A DNA stretch of 64,000 bases from Cymbomonas tetramitiformis. Taxonomy: Eukaryota; Chlorophyta; Pyramimonadophyceae; Pyramimonadales; Pyramimonadaceae. The stretch is from assembly GCA_001247695.2 (NCBI GenBank), contig LGRX02033466.1, forward strand, positions 1 to 64,000, given 5' to 3'. A model generated the notes under the pieces. It did not search any database, had not been told where the DNA came from, and saw only the letters and a program-made list of their open reading frames with translations. The position numbers and the translations under genes were made by a program. Shown here piece after piece: positions 23,315-34,100 of this stretch (position 1 is the first letter of the stretch; each line of letters begins with the position of its first letter).

Positions 23315-23618
23315 TCATGGAGAGTACAATATTAGGTACCCTATAGTAGTATCTAGTATTAGTGACTCCTCGTAGCACTCACCTTTAGCATCGTAGTGTC
23401 GCGGTCGCGGTGTCACGCGTTATGACGATGACACTGCGACCTGCGCCTGACTCTCAGACAATCTTTCCTTCGTAATAACGCTTGGCGGCGCAAGCCGCCA
23501 GCCCTTACTCTGGTAATATTATCCGCAGCCATTGTCCTTCAGCTGCCGTCTTATGGCAGCTGTCGTACCATCTCTTACCCCACCCTCATATAGCTAGTAT
23601 ATTTCGGGTTTCTCATGA
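23315..23618 (+). repeat. 3' LTR of element B
   Basis: 304 bp, near-identical to 21944-22245. The target duplication GAGGT follows at 23619. Confidence 0.93.
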
Positions 23619-24344
23619 GAGGTCCTTGCTCGGCAACACGAAAAAGTTCAGCCCGTTAAAGGCGTTCACCGTCATATCGGGGATCGTCGGCCTCTCTCCC
23701 GTCCCCTGGTGGATTTCATCACGGGACGCCTGCGGACGGAGAGAAAGGCTGCCCCCCCCCGCAACATCTTCCGCCAAGGACGTTCTCTGCAACACGTTCC
23801 TCGCCGGAGGAGGAGAGTAAGTACGCCCAGGAGCTGCCTGGTCACCAAACGAAACCTCTTGTAACAAGGACGGTCCGGACGGTGACTCCGGCGTTTCAAC
23901 ATTCTCCCGCGACCACCTTTCCCCCGCGTCAACCACCTCGTCACCGTCTTCAAATTCATGAAGACCCAAGGAGCGAAAGATTGCGGGCTCCTCCCGCGGA
24001 GGGGAGAAACGCGGAGACGAGGTTGCTGCATTCAGCGCGGGCGTCACGTTGGGTACGGAATTCTCGTCAGGCTAACGAGCCCGTGCGCTGCGGGAGGCGC
24101 GGGTCGCCCTCCGCAAATCAGAATTAGAAGCGATTCGTGCTGCGAAACTCATGTTTGCAAAAGAAAATTGTGTTAGGAAACGGAGGAGAAAGACGCAGCA
24201 ATCGTCAGCAGGTAGGATAGTGAAGTATTTTCACCAATTTCCGACTTAAGAGCAACACCCTTTACGATTTCAGAGATCAAAATACGATGCATTCCTTTGT
24301 CGCTCCCCAGGAATCTCTTCGGACCTTCCGATGTTCTCGATCTG

Positions 24345-24606
24345 TCATGGAGACAGTGACTTTAGCCCCCCCACTGTAAGGGGGTGGCAGTCCCGTCTGC
24401 CTGTGTCACCCCTCGACCCGCGGTGCCGCCTTGCCTAGCACAGTCATGCTCAGCTCAGAGAATAAAACACTCTCAGTATATTATTCAATTATCTTCGCAC
24501 TGTGAAACCCGAGGCACCCGCCTGACAGCTTGCTCTAGGTTTCTGTGATATATATATATCCGCCCGACTCCGTCAATCATATATATATATTTCACTGTTT
24601 CCATCA
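24345..24606 (+). repeat. 5' LTR of element A
   Basis: 262 bp. It contains a CCCCCCCACTG/GGGGGTGG hairpin near the start, AATAAAACA (a possible polyadenylation signal) and two ATATATATAT tracts towards the 3' end. Confidence 0.94.
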
Positions 24607-24849
24607 GGTTATCGGTTCACCACTTAGTGGGTGTTTCGATTTTCACTGCTCAAAGATCCCGCGGAACAAGCGGCCGCTTGCAGCGAATCCAGCTGCTTGC
24701 ACAAGCTGACGCATTGCCAGCTTATCCACCACTAGCCGCGTGTTTTTTTTACGGCACCGGCCCTTTTCCTCGAGCGGAGCCAGCTCCCGGAATTCGTGCG
24801 GCATTCGCACAACCAACCGACCAACATTCCACGCTACGTTATTCCGGAC

Positions 24850-26464
24850 ATGAGCGCGGAACGCATCTCCCTCGGCAGCCGCCTTCGTGCTGCAAGGGAA
24901 TCACCTGGAGGGCATTCCTCCGCCAGCCCCAACTCATCGGCTAGCCCTGGCCGTGGCGGCTCTGCGGACCCGATTGTGCGCATGTCACAGTTGACCGCCA
25001 AGCCGACCCCAGTCTCTCGGGCGGCCACCTCTGCTGAGTTCCACGCTGACCCCACGGTTTGGGTATCCACGCCTGTGAAGCCCTCTCAGCGTACGGAATT
25101 CGCGGACAAAATCGACTACGCCTTCTCCTACGGCGAGGAGTTGGCCAAGCTTCTAAGGACCCATGGCTTCAAAAGCTCCGTTGGCCTTACTCTGGATGGA
25201 CCCGATGCTGAGTCCGACTTCGCGGTCTTGCTCGCCAACATGAATCATGTTTTCGGGCCTATTTCCCGTGACGACGTCGCCAAACTTCTGGATCTGGACA
25301 ACGAGTACACGGACTACCACATCGTCCTCAACGAGCTCATGTACGCCGTCCTTCCCACGGTTCTTCGCTCCACCGCCCTCACCCTGTATGAGGAGTCCGT
25401 GGAGTTCCATCCCCGCGATGGCCGCTGCGCATTGCAGCGCCTTCGATTCCATGTGGAGGGCATCGGAGATCCAGACGAGCATCGCTTCTGGGTCCGCCTC
25501 AGAGCGACCATTATCGACGAGACCGTCGACCCCGCGCCGCAGCTTGCTGCCTTCCGCACGCTGGCCGACAAGAACAAGAAGGTGAACCCGCAGTACAACG
25601 ACGCCAACATGGTCTCCGACCTCTACAGTGTCCTTCGTGCCTCTGCGGCCGTCTCCCCCCACGTCGCTCCACTTTATCTGGTGGTGTTACGCGACCTTGG
25701 GGCCAACGTCCCCTTCACCTTCGCCGCCCTCACCTTACGCATCTCCAAGGTCTTCCGCGACGAGTATCCCCTTGGCCCGCCTCTCCGCGCCTTCCCCTCC
25801 GACATCTGGTGGTGCTGGGCGCGGTGGTGCTGGCGGCGGTGGTGGCAGGGGCGGTGCCGGCGGTGGTGGCGGTGGCAAGCCCACCGTCGGCTCCATGCAT
25901 GCTCTCGGCTGGAAGAAGATGGCGCCCCCCGTCGGTGAGTGGAAGCCCGTGAAGAATGCCCGCTACCTGCAGTGGGAAGGCACCGGCCTCGTGTGTGTCA
26001 CCTGCTTCCGCCTGTGGGCGGTGACCACGGGCCACCTTGACACCGAGGGTGTGTGCCCCTACTCTTGTGCGGCATCCTTCGCTCCGGGGCGGGCGCCCGC
26101 GACCGCCCCCGCGGCGGCCCCTCCTCCTCCGATGTCGGCGTGGCCGCCTGCGCCACCGCCGGCACCTCGTGCCAACTCTTTGCAGGCATTGGAGCCCCCG
26201 CCACTGGACGACCCCGCTCAACAGGACGCGGCAGCCATGTCCGTCCGATTCACGGGCGTGGGCCTCTGCGATGGGCAAACCGACGAGGTGGAGCCTGATG
26301 AGGCACCGCCGGCTTTCCATGCTGTCCACGATGACGACGACGAGACGGATTGGCCGGCGTTCCGCTCGTCCCCTGTGTGGCTACCATCTTTCTCCGGTGG
26401 CACATCTGCAACGGTGTCGATCACCGACGTCACACCGTCCGGTGCATCGGCAAAACAACCTTAG
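24850..26464 (+). CDS. Gag-like protein of element A, frameshifted
   Basis: ATG at 24850 opens a frame to 25938. Its first 320 or so residues form a Ser/Pro-rich head and then a helical region of retroelement capsid type (RTEFADKIDYAFSYGEELAK, YEESVEFHPRDGRCALQRL). From about 25800 this frame becomes unlikely (Trp/Cys/Arg-rich), while the +1 frame gives a Gly-rich linker followed by a Cys/His array near 25990-26065 spaced C-x2-C-x9-H-x6-C-x3-C, and a Pro-rich, then acidic tail ending at TAG 26462. So one shift at 25795-25815 joins body and zinc-knuckle-like tail: a mutation, a base-call error in the GC-rich repeat, or translational frameshifting. No enzyme domain is present. Confidence 0.7.
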
Positions 26465-26635
26465 AGCAACGAGACCCCTGCCCCTGAAATCCTTCGTAGA
26501 GCCACTGTTCTAAGTCAGCTTCTTGGCATTCTTGTTAGCTGGACACTAAAGTCCCCTGGACTTATAACATTTGTATCTCTAGGGTTTAGGGTTGGGTACT
26601 GCCTTGGCACCTCACCTCTTCGGGGTGAGGTGGTG

Positions 26636-26897
26636 TCATGGAGACAGTGACTTTAGCCCCCCCACTGTAAGGGGGTGGCAGTCCCGTCTGCCTGTGTCAC
26701 CCCTCGACCCGCGGTGCCGCCTTGCCTAGCACAGTCATGCTCAGCTCAGAGAATAAAACACTCTCAGTATATTATTCAATTATCTTCGCACTGTGAAACC
26801 CGAGGCACCCGCCTGACAGCTTGCTCTAGGTTTCTGTGATATATATATATCCGCCCGACTCCGTCAATCATATATATATATTTCACTGTTTCCATCA
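26636..26897 (+). repeat. 3' LTR of element A
   Basis: 262 bp, the same sequence as 24345-24606 by eye. The target duplication ATCTG follows. Confidence 0.94.
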
Positions 26898-27115
26898 ATC
26901 TGAAAATATTGGACGGCTCAACTTTAGTTGGGCACCCCCAGTGAACAGCCACTTCGCGATCCTTCATTTCCTCGATCCGGGGAGTGAGATCAGACGATCC
27001 GTCTCCTGAATGACAGTCATCACTGATGACGGAAGGAAAGTCGGCGATCAACATCAACAGTCCGACAGTGCACAGTCCGCGTCCGACTGGCCATCAAGCA
27101 TCATCGCATCAGCAC

Positions 27116-27282
27116 ACGAGTACACAGGGTACGCGTGAAGGTCTCGGCCAGTTCTCTAAACCGGTTCCTAAATGCCAATGTCACGGCCTGATCCCAATTA
27201 CAACACATCACAACCGGGTCATGTCACGGGCATTTAGGAACCGGTTTTGAGAACTGGCCGAGACCTTCACGAGTACACAGGG
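27116..27282. mobile_element. Short foldback (MITE-like) element
   Basis: Inverted arms of about 43 bp at 27134-27176 and 27229-27271 begin CGTGAAGGTCTCGGCCAG; they match except for a small indel around CTCTAAACC/GGTTTTGAG. The 14-bp sequence ACGAGTACACAGGG occurs directly repeated at 27116-27129 and 27269-27282 and overlaps the right arm end, so the exact target duplication is unclear. No coding capacity. Confidence 0.75.
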
Positions 27283-28118
27283 GATGCCACGCCTAGCCAG
27301 TGCCTAGCACTAGCACTAGCACTAGGTGAAGCGAAAGAGTGATACCGATTCCCCTCAGAAAATTGTTTTTATGTGCTTGAAGAAACTTGAAGTCGACTGA
27401 GGGAAAAGTCGATACGTTCGATACTGAAATTTTGGGAATCGAGAACATGGTCTGCAACCACATTCTCGCCTATCTGTTCCAGGGTAGGTGTCTCCACCAA
27501 CCACGTCCACCCAAAATTTGAACCCACAAGGGTGCGCTCTACCTCTGCAGAACGCAATTCCCCTGCGCAGACTGCAATTTGGTAGATGTGTCAAGCGACT
27601 AACTAAAGGATCTTTTAAGCTTCATCTAAGGCGCGTAGTTCGAGCTTGCATTCTTTCAGGGTTTTGCGGTCGAAGAGGTCCTTTAATGCACGGATGCGAG
27701 CTTCAAATTCACGCACTGCGTTCCTTGGTTTCTTCTCGCACGGTTGGGCTGGATGTGCAGCGCACGAGCGGGAAACGTCTGTTTCTTCAAGCTGAAATTT
27801 TAGCAGCACTTTTCACTTTTCATGGGTCCGTCAGCTTTAGCTTTTTGCCCACCGTTTGCCGTTGAGCTGAGTCGATAGAGCTGTCCGCGATGGGGTCAGG
27901 ACGATTCCCTCGTGGGGGTACTTCTCTACCCGGTCGCTTCGGCGTATTTCCCGCGCAGCACTTATCCCGCTGGCTTCGGCATGTTTCTCAAGCATCAATT
28001 AGGGTCTTTCTGCAGACAAAAATGTGAGTTTCGTGTCGCGCGAGGACCGACACGTGGCACGGGACCTCGCACAGGCCTCGGCAGAACGCCACTCTAAACG
28101 GAGCATCACAGCAGCGGC
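27283..28118. other. Upstream region of the long ARM-repeat gene
   Basis: A small CTAGCACTAGCACTAGCACT repeat lies near 27300. Short frames on both strands (27488-27865 plus, 27615-27809 minus) are not recognised. The promoter and 5' UTR of the gene starting at 28119 should be here, but I see no distinct signal. Confidence 0.5.
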
Positions 28119-31100
28119 ATGGATGACGGCGTGGAAGACGTGGACGACGATGCGTTGCCGGAAAAAGTGCCTTGCACTTTCAAACTGGAGCTGGTATGAG
28201 GCGAAACCTTCACTTGCCTTTAATAGGCCAAACAACGAACTGCTTCTTACTTACTCTCTCATAACACGACTAAAACATCCTTGGCAAAAACTGAGTCTTT
28301 GAATGTGCGCGGTATTTTGGGGCGAGACAGCGAGGTGCAGCCGCCCGCAGCTCCGTCGCTCACGTATCGCTCGTCATGGTTTGCGGCACTCAATCAGAGC
28401 TCCCCAACTTCGAATTGGTCCGCGAGCGATGTCTACAAGACTTTGAAATCGACGAAAAGCTCGAAGAGATGGTCAAGGAAGACACGGACAGCTGGATATA
28501 CGCGAGTACCGTCATGCAGTTGTGGAAGGTAGGGTAGTGCAGCTGGATGTGTGCAAGTACTACCGGGCAAATGTGCAAGGGAGAACAGTGGTTCTCGCAC
28601 CGACTTCCACCCCATTTACCGAATGCATGCTGTTGTCTGGTCTGAAGTCTGCGCTGGTTCCTCTGCTGACGTGTCATGCCCATCCTTCGAGTCAAGTTGA
28701 GCTCTCCAGTGTTTGACGCGTTGCGAATGTGTTCGTAGAACGCTTACTCGGATGTGCCGACCAACATTTGTGATTGAGATACGGCCTCGGTTGTCGGCCT
28801 ACGGGGATAGGTACACGAGTTTTATGATCCGCGTCTGCCGGGCTTCGGCGCGAGGATGTCGCTGGTGTGTAACGACGAGTCATGGCAAGATTCCATCAAA
28901 GGGTACCCTTGGACGACCAGGAAATGGGTCGGATATGTCGGTTCGTCAGCCCACGCGATTCCCGCGCCGTGGGGTGCACCCCTGCAGCTGCCGTTCTCTG
29001 ACCAGTGACTGACTGGCGAGCGCACAGGTGGCTGCGGTCCTCTGACCGGGGGACGCTCGGCAATCGCGCAGGGGAGGTGCTACGGGCGAAGGTGAAGCAC
29101 AAGGATCTGTCGATGCAGCTGAGTGGCGCCGCAGGCCTGTGGGAGCTCGCAGCGGATCGGCAGAACCACGCTCATGTGTGTTCCCGCACCCGTGGTTCTC
29201 TCTCATCCGATAATCGGTCTACAAATCTGGCAGCTCTTCGACGTGCCAAGATTGTAGGCTTCGCCCGGTCCACTTTGAAGCAAAGTCGTATCGCTCGGCT
29301 TCGTGTCAGCATGATGTTGTTCCTTGCGAAGGCAGAAGGGGCGCGGTGAGGCTGACAGCATAATCGAATCTGCTTTCCTTGACGGAGACCGCTTCGAGCC
29401 GTAACAAGTCGCCATCTCCCTGGAAAGACATGCGCAGGGGCGGTTTCAGCACCTTGCTTATGGGTCCCAGAAGTGAGGAGGAGGAGGCGGAATCTCGCAT
29501 ACACATCAGTGACACCATAGTTGGTGCATGAAGGAGAGCGATGGCGCTCGCCCATGTTCGGTCCTTGCGCACCGAACCTCTCTTTCATTCGGATCGACAC
29601 ATGGCAAGTAGCTTTGATGACGTGTGGCGGCTTGGGGCAGCTGTCGCTCGCAACCCTCTGCGACATCCTCTCCACCATCACTGCTATTCCGAAAGACTAC
29701 GGTGCGCACGTCGAGGCGCGGCACCGCCGCGCCTCACCTGCTCAACCCTCCGCGGGGGGTAACTGCACGTCAGCCGCTGTCTGTACCGAGCCTGTGGCTA
29801 TGCGCGCAGTGTGCCGCCATGGAGGAGCTTAGCCTGTGGCTATGCGCGTCGACCGGCTCCTGCACGCTCTCACCACCGGGGCGTGCTGCAGAGATATCAT
29901 GGAGTGTGAATGTGATCTGAGAGGCCTGTGTGAGGGTCTTTAGCCAGGGGCGTGGATGGGGTGTGGAACCTCTCTCGTCGCGGCTGTCTTCGGCGAGGCG
30001 CGCTGAAGGCTGCGGTTGAGCCAGGGTCGTGGACGGGAGGTGCACGGGTCGTGGATGATGGTTGGATGGTGGAATGAGTACAGATCCCACCGTAGCTGTC
30101 TTCAGCCAGATGCATCGCAAAGTGGAAGGGAAAGCGGAATCATCAAAAGCGCTGCGTGTTCGTGAAGATCTGCACGGTAGCCTCCTTGCGTCTCGGCCTT
30201 GCTGGCAACTCCGCCCGCAGGCCCTCTCTCCATAGAGCACCTGTCATGGGGAGCGGGGTGCAGGGGGGCGCCCTGGGTTCCCCTCACTACGGTCGCAGCT
30301 ATGCCCAACCCTGAGAGGCTGTAAGGCTGACGCCACCCTGCCGGCATTTCGCCGAGGGGTTGCTGAAGGCAGTGGGAGTCACTGAGGCGTTGGAGTGGGT
30401 GCGGAACAGGCGCGGCGGGGGAGCTGAGGGCGTGTGGCATACGGGCCATCTGGTGTGTGAGCGTGACGAAGAGTCTGCGGCATGGCCTCCTGGACCTGGG
30501 CGCCTTGGAACTATGCCTCGTGGGAACCCCGTGCTGCACCACTCCTCTCCTCTGCCCCTGCTTGGTCACACTGCTCGGACGCGATTCAGGGGGCTGGTTG
30601 TGGGCGTCTCGAGGCGCCCGTCCTGCGGTGGTGGGAGTCACGCGGCGCCTGTCCTGCGGTGGTGGGAGTCACGAAGCGCGTGTCCTGCGGTGGTGGGAGT
30701 CACGCGGCGCCTGTCCTGCGGTGGTGGGAGTCACGAGGCGCCCGTCCTGCGGTGGTGGGAGTCACGAGGCGCCCGTTCTGCGGTTTTGTTCTCTCCTTTC
30801 ATAGCTCGCTCGCTCTTCACCTCCGAGGGCCAAAAAGTGTGGCGTGGGTGTTCCGTGGTGCTCTTCATCCTGCAAGCATGTGTGAGCTTTCGCATTTGAC
30901 TGCGTTTCTTGTCTTGCGGACTGTTGATCGATTTCTGAGGTCGAAATGTCCCTGCCGCTCGATCTGATCAGCAATCTAGCCTCCGGCTGTGGACATGCAA
31001 CTGTATCAATTTTGCTCGTGACTTTCCCTTCAGGTAGGCGGTGCGGCACACTGTTCTGAGGAGATGGGAGAGGTGGCATGGTGCTGCAGAAATTAGTTAA

Positions 31101-34100
31101 GGCGGTCCTGCGCCTGAAGACGGGGGAGCCGCAGTACATGCTCATGGTGCGCCCCCTCCCCCGCTGAGCCGCAGTCCATGTTCATGGTGCGCCCACTCCC
31201 CGCTGAGCCGCAGTCCCATGCTCATGGTGCGCCTCCCCGCTTGAGCCGCAGTCCATGCTCATGGCGCGCCCCTCCCCGCTGAGCCGCAGTTCATGTTCAT
31301 GGTCGCCCCCTCCCCGCTGAACGCGGTTTATGCTCATGGTGGCCCCCTCCCCCAGCTGAACCGCAGTCCATGCTCATGGTGCGCCCCCTCCCCGCTGAGC
31401 CGCAGTCCATGCTCATGGTGCGCCCCTCCCCCAGCTGAGCCGCAGTCCCATGCTCCTTAGCGCCCCACTCCCAGCTGAACCGCTGATTCATATTCATGGT
31501 GCGCCCCCTCCCCACAGCTGAGCGGCAGTTTATGCTCATGGTGCGCCCCCTCCCAGCTGAGCCGCAGTCCATGCTCATGGTGCGCCCCTCCCCCGCTGAA
31601 CCGCAGTTTATGCTCATGGTGCGCCCCCTCCCGCTGGGCCGCAGTCCATGCTCATGGTGCGCCCCCTCCCCGCTGAGCCGCAGTCCATGCTCATGGTGCG
31701 CCCCCTCCCCCGCTGAACCACGATTTATGCTCATGGTGCCCCCTCCCCGCTGAGCCGCAGTCCCATGCTCATGGTGCCTCTCCCTGCTGAGCCGCAGTTC
31801 ATGCTCATGGTGCGCCCCCTCCCCCAGCCTGAACCGCAGTTTATGCTCATGGTGCGCCCACTCCCCACAAACTGAGTCGCAGTTCATGCTCATGGTGCAC
31901 CCCTCCCCCGCTGAGCCGCAGTCCACGCTCATGGTGCGCCCCCTCCACCGCTGAGCCGCAGTTCATGCTCATGGTGCGCCCCCTCCCCTGCTGAGCCGCA
32001 GTTCATGCTCATGGTGTGCCCCCAGCGAAAAACCCTAAATTTATGACTCACAGTGTGCCGCAGTGAGACATTCCCTGTGAAGTTCTTTTGCCGGGCAACA
32101 CGACAGAGGAACTCGGGCGGACCTCTTAAGTGCTGTTGAGTGTAAAGCCTTCAGATCTGGATCTGAAATCTAGGATCCGAGGAACTGCTCAGGAACTGCT
32201 GCTTTCGATCTGACGACTCAGACATTTTGATTTCACCGGTACAGGAATCTCTGATATTCCACAGGCTCCGATTGAACCAAAATATTCTCCTCCTGCTAGT
32301 GCACGGCTTGCCTGTGCAACTGATTGCAGGAGCTTCGAATTCGGAGCCTGAGGATGGCGAGGGACTCTCGTGCCGCCCCTGTGGCTTGTCCTTTAGCATT
32401 CGGTGGCGATAGATTTGGCCGTGGGCCGTCTCCCTACCGCAAGATTTTGACAGGCTGGACGTGGTGCGCGGTAACCAGGAGGGCTTGGCTGGGGCTACAT
32501 CGATGCTGCTGTGTGACCAAGGCGGCCGGGAGCGAGCGGTGCCTAGCGAAGGCTCCGTGATCATGCATATCGACCGCCTTCGAAGCAGCTTCTTCGGTTT
32601 CAGCCTGAGACAGCTCTGGGATGTTCTCGGCGGCGCTTGCTACAGTCGCCATTCCAAGCCCACCGTTGCCCTGTGCTTCGCCCGGACGCTATGTAACCTC
32701 CTCAGCGCAGACATCACGTTCGTCCAGCCATCAGCCCTTTCCTCCGCCCCGCATCTTCTCTCGGCGCCCACGAATCTGTTCTTTCCTGTCTCTTCACACC
32801 CATCTCTCGCTCTCCCCACACTCGCGAGGCTGAGATGAACGGACACGCTTTTGCAGGTATCGAGTGAAGTTCATCGCGAACGGCGGCCTGACGCATCTGA
32901 TCCTGTTGCTTGGGACCGAGAACGAGATGCTGGCACTTGCCGGCATGATTCTCAGCCTTCTGATGAAGGACTCCGCTGGCTGCGAGGGCATCATCCGCAG
33001 CGGCCAGCTCCCGGAACTCACCGTGGGTCCCCGCAGGGCCTCGCAGCGTGCCCCCTCGCCTCCTTCCGAAGGGGCCAAGGGCGCACAGCAAATCAGTCTC
33101 TGCGTCGCTGCGATGCAAGCTTCCAGGAGGGGCTGTGCCTGCGCAGAGCCGCACAAGCTGGCGCTGCGCATTTCGTTCCCAGGGAGAGAGCTTCATCCTG
33201 GTCTTGTCGCGTGTGCGGTGTGTAGCTTAATTATGGCTGTGGTGCCAGCAAGGGTCAGTGGCCTGCAGCAGGGCCGCGTGCTATCGGGCGGGTGAACAGC
33301 GACGCAGTCTGTTGTTGCAAGCTTGAAGGGGAGCCCTGGACCGCAGAGCATCGCTGCCAGGGACGTTTTTCCCCCGAATGTCGAACTGAGCGTAATTCTC
33401 AGGAGGAGGGCAGACTCTGGGGACGAAGAGGGGTGGGGCTGTTCTTGGGATGCTGGTCACGTCGGACGGTGAGCGGGGGCGCTGTTCTCGGAGGCTGTGA
33501 CAATGCGGACAGGGAGCTCTTCGTGGGGCAGCGGGGGCTTTTGGCATTGCTGAGGGGCGGCTCTCGCGGCAGTAGCAGAGTGCAGCTGCAGGCGCGTGGG
33601 ACTGTTCCTGGAGTGGCGGACCGTCTCTGTAGACTGTGATGATGAAGTGGGGTTCGGGCTGCCGTTGGAGCGGCGGCAGACCTTGAGTTTGTCACAGCTA
33701 CGGAGGGCCATGGACAACTTGGACACGCTGCAAAGCCGGCCCGCTCTGCACCTCCAGGGCCCGGAAGTGCCGTTCCCACACCTGGGAGCGGAGCTGTTCG
33801 ACCTGCTCAGTGCCTGCATATACAGCTGCTGCTATTGCGCGTCTCTTTCTGTGCTGCTGGGCCTTGTGTCGGACATCGGCCAGTACATCCACCTGCTTGT
33901 GGACACGGTATCCAAGCTCCTCCCCCCTTCCCGCAGGCTTTGTCCACGCCCGGAGCTGGTTCTCGAGCCTTCCAACACGGGGCAAGCGTGGACTTCCTCT
34001 TGGGTTTTGTCCAAAACCCTAGGGGCTCCACTGTATAGTAAACCTTGGCCATTGTATAGTGCCCACTGCATATTGAGAGAGCCTATTCTCAGATCGCGGA

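Larger units (their letters stand above)
21944..23618 (+). mobile_element. LTR element B: TRIM-like, non-coding, copia-type primer site
   Basis: A 1675-bp element with LTRs of 302 and 304 bp around a 1069-bp interior, flanked by the target duplication GAGGT (21939-21943 and 23619-23623). LTRs begin TCATGGAGAG and end TTTCTCATGA. Directly after the 5' LTR comes GGTTATGGGCC (22246-22256), complementary to the anticodon loop of tRNA-iMet, the half-tRNA primer site known from Drosophila copia. The interior has no long frame: the ATG in the primer site opens only 13 codons. The motif GGTAGTG recurs at least five times before the 3' LTR. Mobilisation would need proteins from another element. Confidence 0.92.
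24345..26897 (+). mobile_element. LTR element A: gag-only, identical LTRs
   Basis: A 2553-bp element with two 262-bp LTRs that I read as identical, flanked by the target duplication ATCTG (24340-24344 and 26898-26902). LTRs begin TCATGGAGACAGTGAC and end TCACTGTTTCCATCA, so their ends are inverted repeats of about 15 bp. GGTTATCGG follows the 5' LTR, a partial match to the half-tRNA-iMet primer site. Before the 3' LTR lies a purine-rich GGGGTGAGGTGG. The interior encodes one gag-like protein and no protease, integrase or reverse transcriptase. Identical LTRs imply a recent insertion. Confidence 0.93.
21675..27057 (-). pseudogene. Minus-strand reading frame split by two LTR elements
   Basis: Pieces, in minus-strand order: 27057-26903, 24339 to about 24220, about 24180-24070 (basic, less certain), 24062-23619 and 21943-21675, ending in TAA. 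At the element B insertion the frame passes from ...FVLPSKDL directly into LLNPSILKSEHLRN when the element and one copy of its 5-bp target duplication are set aside. At element A it likewise stays open (…EPSNIFR to SRTSEGPKRF), though a CAG there could instead be an intron acceptor. Between 24220 and 24070 stops require an intron or mutation. The product is rich in Pro, Ser and charged residues and I recognise no family; it could be a host gene or an older element's gene. As it stands the frame is interrupted. Confidence 0.6.

Noticed and set aside
24343..24344. Placing element A's LTR start at the canonical TG (24343)
   Set aside because: With TG as the start only a 3-bp flank match remains; starting at TCATGG gives a perfect 5-bp duplication ATCTG, and element B independently starts at TCATGG with GAGGT.
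31297..31932. 211-codon Met/His-rich minus-strand frame
   Set aside because: It is produced by the 39-bp minisatellite in an intron of the long plus-strand gene.
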